This document shows positions 23,347 through 29,457 of a stretch of 34,519 bases of DNA, one piece after another. The notes under the pieces were generated by a model, which searched no databases, was not told the origin of the DNA, and was given only the letters and a program-made list of their open reading frames with translations. Where the stretch lies: NCBI GenBank assembly GCA_003166025.1, contig PMWT01000109.1:12461-46979 (forward strand), read 5' to 3'. A program made the position numbers and the translations under genes. Position 1 is the stretch's first letter. The number at the start of each line of letters is the position of its first letter. This stretch comes from Acidimicrobiaceae bacterium. Its GTDB lineage: Bacteria > Actinomycetota > Acidimicrobiia > Acidimicrobiales > Palsa-688.

Positions 23347-23551
23347 TCTTTTTCCGCTCGTTGCCGCGCCAATCCAGCTTGAGACATGGACAAGCCAGCC
23401 GCGGAGATAGTGGCGCCCTCCTGGTCATCACCACGGTAGGGGGTGGCCAAAGTGCTGTGAGTCCTGTTGTTCGGGGAACATTCGTGACTATGACGTTTAC
23501 CGTTCACTTACCGGCGGTACGGACAACTGGTTGTCGGCGCGACAATTGTTG
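23347..23551 (+). promoter_or_regulatory. promoter region of TolB-like gene with inverted repeat
   Basis: 205 bp without a convincing gene. Contains GTTTACC-GTTCACT at 23495-23508 (two PHO-like heptamers, but adjacent rather than 11 bases apart) and a perfect inverted repeat TTGTCG-gcg-CGACAA at 23531-23545, six bases before the ATG. The inverted repeat would cover or replace the ribosome binding site, as no Shine-Dalgarno sequence is present. Confidence 0.4.
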
Positions 23552-24787
23552 ATGGTCGTTCGTCTTATCGCCAGAGCGTCTGCTGCCAGCGTCCTGGCCG
23601 GCGCTGTCGCCACTCTATGGGTCGTCCCCGTCGCCGAGGCCGCGTACCCGGGGACCAATGGTGATGTGGCCTTCAGTTCGACTCGCAACAACAACATCGC
23701 CATTTACCAGGTCAACCTGTCCGACCCCGGCATCGGTACGTCGAGCGGTGACTCCAGCGCAACATCTGACCTGACTCTTGGTGGCGGTGACGTGGAGCCC
23801 TTCTACAGCCCAGACGGGGCCACCGTTTACTTTTCCAGCGACCGCGACACGGCCGGCGATTGGGCCATTTTCTCTATCCCGGCCAATGACCCGGAGTCGG
23901 CGAGCAACCCCGCCACGGAGCTTTCGGCCATCCCAGGCGAAGAAACGCACAACGATTACTCGCCCAGTGTCGCCCCCGATGGCAAGACGGTGGTGTTCAA
24001 CCGTGACAACACCTCGATCGACACGCTGTGGGCGCCGGGGGGGGCGAGCACCGTGTGTACTTTGTACACGCCCGGGGTGGGCCTACTGCCCGACAACTCG
24101 AGCGACGGCAGCGGCAGCCGGGTGGTTTTTGACCCCGCGGACCCGACCAAGGCCATATACGCCGGCGCTGACGGCGACCTTCATCTCCTGAGCGGGATCA
24201 AGTTCACCTCGGGCTCCAACCCGTGCAACCAGCAATCGACCATTACCGACACCAACATCTCGGTCGAAGCCTTCCCGGCGGGGTCGCAGTATGCCACGGG
24301 CGTCGATGCTTTTCCCGACTGGGGCCCGAACGGGCAGAACGTCGTATTCAACTCGACGCGCGGCGGGGGGAACACGTTGTTCGTCATCAGTAACCCGACG
24401 GGCGCCACGCCGGCAGGCTACCCCGTCATCCCGGCCCAGGCCAGCAGCAGTTCGTCGGCGATAAGCACCGAACCCGTTTTCTCCCCAGACGGCACCGAGA
24501 TCGCTTTCGTCCAGTCAAAAAAGGGCTCCACCGTCTATTCCGAGATGCTGATCCCGGAGACAAATGGCACGTGGCAAGCCAGTGACATGGAGGACTTGAG
24601 CGCACAGAACACCACTGGCATAAGCTTTGACAGCGAGCCGGACTGGCAACCGATCGTGCAGCCGGCCAACGGTCAAGTGCCTGAATCGCCTTACCTGCCG
24701 GCCCTGCCCGCAGCGGCCGTCTTGTCCGCGGGGTCGTTGCTCGTGCTGGGTTCCTGGCGCTCGCGCCGCCGGGCTTCTCGGGCCTAA
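23552..24787 (+). CDS. exported TolB-like beta-propeller protein with PEP-CTERM-like tail
   Basis: 411 aa from the ATG at 23552, giving a clean signal peptide (~1-30, ending AEA|AYPG); a TTG at 23531 adds only seven residues. The body has repeated PD40/WD40-like blades: EPFYSPDGATVYFSSDR, YSPSVAPDGKTVVFNRD, FPDWGPNGQNVVFNSTR and PVFSPDGTEIAFVQS. Such propellers act as binding scaffolds. The C-terminus is VPESPY (from 376), a ~18-residue hydrophobic stretch and RSRRRASRA. The same layout ends the phosphoesterase at 25652, so this is a likely substrate of the exosortase. No enzyme motif is seen. Confidence 0.85.
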   Translation: MVVRLIARASAASVLAGAVATLWVVPVAEAAYPGTNGDVAFSSTRNNNIAIYQVNLSDPGIGTSSGDSSATSDLTLGGGDVEPFYSPDGATVYFSSDRDTAGDWAIFSIPANDPESASNPATELSAIPGEETHNDYSPSVAPDGKTVVFNRDNTSIDTLWAPGGASTVCTLYTPGVGLLPDNSSDGSGSRVVFDPADPTKAIYAGADGDLHLLSGIKFTSGSNPCNQQSTITDTNISVEAFPAGSQYATGVDAFPDWGPNGQNVVFNSTRGGGNTLFVISNPTGATPAGYPVIPAQASSSSSAISTEPVFSPDGTEIAFVQSKKGSTVYSEMLIPETNGTWQASDMEDLSAQNTTGISFDSEPDWQPIVQPANGQVPESPYLPALPAAAVLSAGSLLVLGSWRSRRRASRA

Positions 24788-24819
24788 AGGCGCTTCAGGC
24801 CTAAAGGCTGTTCAGGCCT
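24781..24819 (+). repeat. 17-bp repeat across the TolB-like stop codon
   Basis: ggcctaaaggcgcttca (24781-24797) and ggcctaaaggctgttca (24798-24814) are followed by a partial ggcct. The first unit includes the stop codon TAA. Each unit contains the palindrome GCCTAAAGGC apart from one base, so it may also form small hairpins between the convergent genes. Confidence 0.7.
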
Positions 24820-24853
24820 CGGCCGGCCCAGCAGCCTAACGATTTCGGGACAA

Positions 24854-25393
24854 TCAGCTCGCTTCAGAGGAGAGGGCTTTGCCGAGGGCTTGGATCCGGG
24901 AGCGGTCGGCGACGGGCACCAACTTCTGGTCCCCAGGGCAGAGCGTCAGCAGCGAGACGGCGTCGATGGCGTTGAAGGTGGTCATCGTCGAGGGAAGGTG
25001 GGTTTGTGGCTCTACGCTCTTGGCGCCTATGACCACGGCGGCCATGGCGTTATCGATGCCCCCGCCGCCCTGCAGGAAGGCGCAGAACGCCGACCCATCG
25101 GTCAGCAGGGCGCGCAGCGCGACATTGCCATCGGCCTGCACGTAAGTGGCGAGCCCAGGGTCGGCCTTGGCCAGGTCGGTAAAGTACCGGCCGTCTTGGA
25201 CGGACGACGTCTTGGGGACCAAGAGCTTCCTCGGGGCGGAGGAGCGAGCCGCACCTGATTGCGCTACCGGCGGCTTTGCCCCTCCTGTGGCCGCCGAGCT
25301 TGGTTTGGTCGAGCCGCAGGAGGTGCCGACGGCGGCCACTACCAGCAGAAGGCTGGCGGATAGAGCACGACCGAATGGGCGCGGGACGGTCAT
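24854..25393 (-). CDS. lipoprotein of unknown function
   Basis: 179 aa from the ATG at 25393; an upstream in-frame start at 25447 would put charged residues before the signal peptide and is less likely. The signal peptide ends in a lipobox (VGTSC, Cys26), so it is a membrane-attached lipoprotein outside the cell. After a Ser/Ala/Pro linker (~27-60) comes a ~110-residue domain containing FCAFLQGGGGIDNAMAA and LLTLCPGDQ; two conserved-looking Cys residues may pair. It is slightly reminiscent of mycobacterial DUF732 proteins, but I would not assign it. Convergent with the TolB-like gene and divergent from the phosphoesterase. Confidence 0.75.
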   Translation of the reverse strand: MTVPRPFGRALSASLLLVVAAVGTSCGSTKPSSAATGGAKPPVAQSGAARSSAPRKLLVPKTSSVQDGRYFTDLAKADPGLATYVQADGNVALRALLTDGSAFCAFLQGGGGIDNAMAAVVIGAKSVEPQTHLPSTMTTFNAIDAVSLLTLCPGDQKLVPVADRSRIQALGKALSSEAS

Positions 25394-25651
25394 GCGCCGA
25401 AGGTTACAAAAAGCGGCGAGGCCACGTATAGAGCCGAAGGTCCGCACTGGGGATATCCCCGTCAGTTAATTGGATGTTCACCCTGCCGCCGTTCGCCAGC
25501 CGCCACAATTTCACCTGGAGTTCCCCAAAGGATCTCAGGTTCTCCTCAGGCAAAGCTCATCGGCCTCTCACTGGAAATGTTCATTGGTCGTTCACCGCCA
25601 TGATGCTTGAGCACCTCGAAGCTGCAGGCCGGTTCGTTTAGCGTCCGGAGC
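25394..25651. promoter_or_regulatory. divergent promoter region of lipoprotein and phosphoesterase genes
   Basis: 258 bp of lower GC than the genes. It contains a PHO-box-like pair (25579-25596), and further upstream GTTCACC (25476-25482) and GTTCGCC (25491-25497), which are 15 rather than 11 bases apart. Nothing else recognised. Confidence 0.5.
25579..25596 (+). promoter_or_regulatory. PHO-box-like direct repeat upstream of phosphoesterase
   Basis: GTTCATT-ggtc-GTTCACC: two heptamers exactly 11 bases apart. In Streptomyces the response regulator PhoP binds 11-base direct repeat units whose conserved part is GTTCACC. The second unit matches at 7 of 7 and the first at 5 of 7. It ends 55 bp before the proposed ATG, a reasonable promoter position. 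Activation under phosphate limitation is inferred. Confidence 0.55.
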
Positions 25652-28426
25652 ATGTCCAATTTCCGCAAAACCAAAGGTCGTTTCCGGACGGCCATGGGGG
25701 CAATGGTGACAGGCCTGTTCATCACCGGCGCCCTGGTCCCGACCACGGTGGTAACGGCCACACCGGCCTCTGCCACCACCCTCGACACGCTCCCCGTGAC
25801 CTCGGCTCAGGTACAGCACGTGTGGCTGATCATCCTGGAGAACAAGTCCTTCGACGAGACCTTCACCGGCCTCAACAGCAACTCCTACCTCTGGCAGACA
25901 CTGCCTTCGGAGGGTGTGCTGCTGGAGAACTATTACGGTACCGGCCACTCGAGCATGGACAACTACATCTCCCTGGTCTCGGGGCAGGCACCCGAAGAGG
26001 ACACCCAGGAAGACTGCAGTGACGCCAACGTGCCGATGGGCTCGAACTCGACGATCATCACCAGTGCCATGGACATTTCCGACGGCGGCACCGGCACCGT
26101 GGGCGGGGCCACACCCAACTGGAACTTCGGCCAAGTGAGCTCGCTTTTGAACGCCAGCCAGCCGAGCGGGGCCAATGCCCCCCTCGGCTCCACGGCGGCG
26201 ACCAACGGCTGCACCTACCCGAGCGAGATTGAGACCCTGTTCGACCAGTTCAATCTGGCCGGCGTCAGCTGGAAGGGCTATGCCCAGGACCTGGGGGGCG
26301 CCCAGCCCGAAGGCTCGACGACGTTTGTCAACAACGCCGTGCCCAACCGTGACAACGGGCCGTGCGGCGCTCCCGGCTCGGCGACGGAAAACCCCGTCAG
26401 CAACCCGACCTTCTTGAGCGGGGCGGAGGGGTACCCGGTCGCCAGTGCCCTGGTGTCCTCTACGGCCACCAGCGGGACCACCACGACCCTCACTGATACC
26501 TCCCAGTCGTGGACGGCCAATCAATATGCCGGTGACGAACTGCTCATCACCGGTGGCACCGGCGCCGGAGAGCACGCGACGGTGGCTTCGAACACGGCTA
26601 CTACCCTGACGTTCTCGGCCCCGGCGACGGCCCCGGCCTCGGGCTCGACGTACGAGATCGGCGTCCAGGACACCTCGACCTATACGGCGGCATCGCTGGT
26701 GGCCGGTACCGGGACGACCAACGACCCCCAGTACTCGGACCAGTACGTGGCCAAGCACTTCCCCTTCCCGTGGTTCGAGTCTTTGATCGGCAGCTACAAC
26801 ACGACCACCGGCGCCACCGGCCCGGCGCTGACCGAACCGGCTAGCGGCACCAACTGCGATGCCAACCACATCGCCAACCTCGACAGCCCGACCGACGGTC
26901 TCGTCCAGGACCTGCAGAACAACACGGTGCCGGCGTTCAGCTGGATCACCCCCAATAACTGCAGTGACGCCCACGACACGACGTGCAAGGGCAACAACCT
27001 CTCGGGCGCCTTCGGCCTCAATTCCAACGGGACCGTCAACCTGAACGACCCGATCTACCGCCCGGCCGGCCTGCCCGCCTTCGACCCTGAGGCAACGACG
27101 CCGAGGAACTACACCGGTGGCCTGTACGCCTCGGACCTGTTCCTGGCCTACTACGTCCCGCTGATCGAGGACTCGGCAGCTTACGCCCATGGCCTGATCG
27201 ACATCACCTTCGACGAGGGTGAGCCGTCGTTCACCTACTCGGGCAACAGCTTCAACAACGTGCCGACGACCGGCCCCAACGGCCAGGGGACTACCGCCCC
27301 CTCCGGGTTCACGACCTCGAACCTTCTCGGCAACACCAACACCCCGAGCACCAACAACCCCAACTACACGCCCTACTCCGCCAACACCCCGACCTTCGGG
27401 GCGGCCGGCACGAGCGCTCCCGGGGCTGACTCGGTCTACGGTGCCTACGGCGTAACGGCCGACGCCGCCGGCGAGAACATCGGTGGTACCAACGTCAACG
27501 TCGAGCCCTGGGGCCCGAACTCGACGCTCAGCACCAACAGCTCCGGCGACCAGCTCTACCCCGGTCCCGGTAACAACTCCTTCATCGACCGCCCGCCGGT
27601 GTGCACCCAGACCACCCCGACGCTGGTCCCGGCGGACTGCGTCCCCGGCATCGTAAGGGGCGGCTCAGGCTCTAGCCCGGGAGCCCGTACCGACGGCGCC
27701 TCGGCTGGAGTGTCCGGTAGTGCCAGCTCCAACGTCATCACCGACAACTCGATCATCGGCGACGACACCGGACGGGCCGTGACCGGGACCAACATCCCGG
27801 CTGGCGCGTTCGTGGGCGCGGTCACCGACAGCGGCCCGCTCTTCCCGGCCACCAGCGGAGGGGCGACTGTCACCGGTTCGTTCCAGCTCGTCAACGCCTC
27901 AGGCGTCGCGCTCGACCCGTCGGGAGCGGTAAGCAGCGTCACGCTGAGCGCCGAGGGCGACCCGAACGACCTGCCCGCGGGGGACACCTCGGACCCGTTG
28001 TTCGATGCCACGGACCCGACGCCCGGCGGTGGTGACACCGGCAGCGTGCTCATCAGCCCGTACATCACCCCCGGTACCGTTTCCACCACCTACTACAACC
28101 ACTACAGCTGGTTGCGGACCATGGAGGACCTCTTCGATGTCTCGAGCTGTGCCGGGACTTCGACGGATGTCAGCCTCCCGGCCGGGACTGTCTGCGGCGG
28201 TCTTGACGGCTTGGGGCACATCGGCTACGCCGCTCAGGTCGGCCTGGCGCCCTTCGGTGCAGATGTGTTCAGCGCGCCGAGCGGCAACGGTTGGCAACCT
28301 ACGGCACCGCCCAACGCCCTGCCCGAAGCCCCGCTGGCCGTCGCTCTGCCGGCATGCGGGATAGCGCTTCTGGGTGGCGTCCTGTTCATGAGCCGTCGCC
28401 GCCGGAAGGCCGTCGCTAGCGTATGA
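25652..28426 (+). CDS. secreted phosphoesterase (PF04185-type) with PEP-CTERM-like tail
   Basis: 924 aa from the ATG at 25652, chosen because it starts a good signal peptide (~1-41, ending PASA); the frame extends to a TTG at 25607. The opening VQHVWLIILENKSFDETF with metal-ligand Glu63-Asn64, then YYGTGHSSMDNYISLVSGQ and later DITFDEGEPSF, identify the phosphoesterase family of phospholipase C and acid phosphatase AcpA, which release phosphate or head groups outside the cell. A beta-rich insert (~270-335, STATSGTTTTLTDTSQSW...) and a second one (~690-760, TDNSIIGDDTGRAVTGTNIP) split the domain. The C-terminus is LPEAP (890-894), a hydrophobic stretch and SRRRRK, a PEP-CTERM-like sorting tail. 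Confidence 0.87.
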   Translation: MSNFRKTKGRFRTAMGAMVTGLFITGALVPTTVVTATPASATTLDTLPVTSAQVQHVWLIILENKSFDETFTGLNSNSYLWQTLPSEGVLLENYYGTGHSSMDNYISLVSGQAPEEDTQEDCSDANVPMGSNSTIITSAMDISDGGTGTVGGATPNWNFGQVSSLLNASQPSGANAPLGSTAATNGCTYPSEIETLFDQFNLAGVSWKGYAQDLGGAQPEGSTTFVNNAVPNRDNGPCGAPGSATENPVSNPTFLSGAEGYPVASALVSSTATSGTTTTLTDTSQSWTANQYAGDELLITGGTGAGEHATVASNTATTLTFSAPATAPASGSTYEIGVQDTSTYTAASLVAGTGTTNDPQYSDQYVAKHFPFPWFESLIGSYNTTTGATGPALTEPASGTNCDANHIANLDSPTDGLVQDLQNNTVPAFSWITPNNCSDAHDTTCKGNNLSGAFGLNSNGTVNLNDPIYRPAGLPAFDPEATTPRNYTGGLYASDLFLAYYVPLIEDSAAYAHGLIDITFDEGEPSFTYSGNSFNNVPTTGPNGQGTTAPSGFTTSNLLGNTNTPSTNNPNYTPYSANTPTFGAAGTSAPGADSVYGAYGVTADAAGENIGGTNVNVEPWGPNSTLSTNSSGDQLYPGPGNNSFIDRPPVCTQTTPTLVPADCVPGIVRGGSGSSPGARTDGASAGVSGSASSNVITDNSIIGDDTGRAVTGTNIPAGAFVGAVTDSGPLFPATSGGATVTGSFQLVNASGVALDPSGAVSSVTLSAEGDPNDLPAGDTSDPLFDATDPTPGGGDTGSVLISPYITPGTVSTTYYNHYSWLRTMEDLFDVSSCAGTSTDVSLPAGTVCGGLDGLGHIGYAAQVGLAPFGADVFSAPSGNGWQPTAPPNALPEAPLAVALPACGIALLGGVLFMSRRRRKAVASV

Positions 28427-29067
28427 ACGAAGTAGCTCCTCCTTCTGGAGTTGCAGGCAACGACCGGGCCGCAAGGCCCGGTCGTTCCGGCCGTTCTCCC
28501 CTTAGACTGCCCACAATTTTGATCGTGGGTACTTTTGCCGTGCTGTTCGCTGTGCTCGGCTTTGGGACCTACGGCCTCATCACCAAGTCGCGTCCCGACC
28601 TGGCCGACGCCGCGTCCAGGATCCCCAAAGAGGTAATCGGTCACCCGGTGGACCAGATCCTGGTCGGCACCGTCGCCAGCCCGGCGCTGACGGTGGAGGG
28701 CGACTACGTACAGGTGCGGGCGGCCAGGTTCTCCGTGCTCGCCGTCGTCAATGGGCCCGTCGTGCCCGGTGAGGGCCTGCCCAACCAAATGCCTTACACG
28801 ACCTGCACGTGGACGATCTCATTTTCCCACGTGGTGGGCCGGGTGCCCATCGCCGTAGCCGACTTCGACAGCATCAACCATCTCGGGGCCGCGTATAAGC
28901 CTTATCTCGTCCCCGGGCAACCGAAACTACCCTCTGTCCTGGTGACGGGCCAGAAGCTCAGCTTCCAGCTCCGCGCCGTGATGCCGGTTGGCGAGGGACT
29001 GATGCGGTGGGCGCCGGATGGTGACCACATCGTCGCCAAGTGGGACTACCAGGTCGAAAACGACTGA
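28423..29067 (+). CDS. membrane-anchored protein co-translated with the phosphoesterase
   Basis: 214 aa, ATG overlapping the phosphoesterase stop (ATGA). A Pro/Arg-rich cytoplasmic N-terminus (~1-28) is followed by one membrane segment (~30-52, ILIVGTFAVLFAVLGFGTYGL) and an outer domain of ~160 residues, probably beta-rich (VQVRAARFSVLAVVNGPVV, CTWTISFSHVVGRVPIAVADF, KLSFQLRAVMPVGEG). No family recognised. The overlap implies that it is made together with the phosphoesterase and could hold or assist it at the membrane. Confidence 0.75.
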   Translation: MNEVAPPSGVAGNDRAARPGRSGRSPLRLPTILIVGTFAVLFAVLGFGTYGLITKSRPDLADAASRIPKEVIGHPVDQILVGTVASPALTVEGDYVQVRAARFSVLAVVNGPVVPGEGLPNQMPYTTCTWTISFSHVVGRVPIAVADFDSINHLGAAYKPYLVPGQPKLPSVLVTGQKLSFQLRAVMPVGEGLMRWAPDGDHIVAKWDYQVEND

Positions 29068-29457
29068 TCCGGTCTTGCCGTGCCGGCTCGTTTAGGCGGG
29101 CCGGCACTGGCGCGCCGGCGCGTACCCGAGAGACGTGCCGGCGGAGGCTCTTGGACTGAGGGTGGGCTCACCTGGGCGCCTGGGCGCCTGGTCAACGCGG
29201 GCGCCCCGCTACCCGCCACCTCGGCGCCGCCAACCCACCAGTACGTAAGAACTGTGCCCAATTAGGCCTTTTCGTCGGGACGGACGAGGACCGCCGCTTG
29301 TGCGAGCAATGGTCAACCCGGGCACCCGCGCCGGGAGGCGCAACTTAGGCGCAACTGACAATCCGCTGCGCGTTGGTCGAGGCGGTGACGCTACAGGGCA
29401 GTTCCACCCGGAGATGGCGCCGCGGTTGCTGATGATGTGCCCTGGGAGCCTTGGCGC
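29068..29457. other. 390-bp intergenic region between convergent genes
   Basis: No gene with coding character on either strand. It holds the strong hairpin at 29080-29107, a 12-bp palindrome CGCGCCGGCGCG near 29110, and short gggcgcctg repeats around 29175-29190. The rest shows nothing recognisable. Confidence 0.5.
29080..29107 (+). terminator. hairpin terminator candidate after the phosphoesterase operon
   Basis: Perfect 8-bp GC-rich stem (GTGCCGGC / GCCGGCAC) with a 12-base loop, 12 bases after the stop at 29067. No T-tract follows, which is common for terminators in high-GC actinobacteria. Confidence 0.5.

Noticed and set aside
25592..27190. 532-aa - strand frame inside the phosphoesterase gene
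   Set aside because: Arg/Gly/Val-rich antisense shadow; the + strand frame has clear catalytic motifs and a signal peptide.
29345..29457. Possible frameshifted extension of the spherulin-like protein past its stop
   Set aside because: The frame continuing beyond the stop is the shadow frame through the gene, and no domain pattern crosses the junction.
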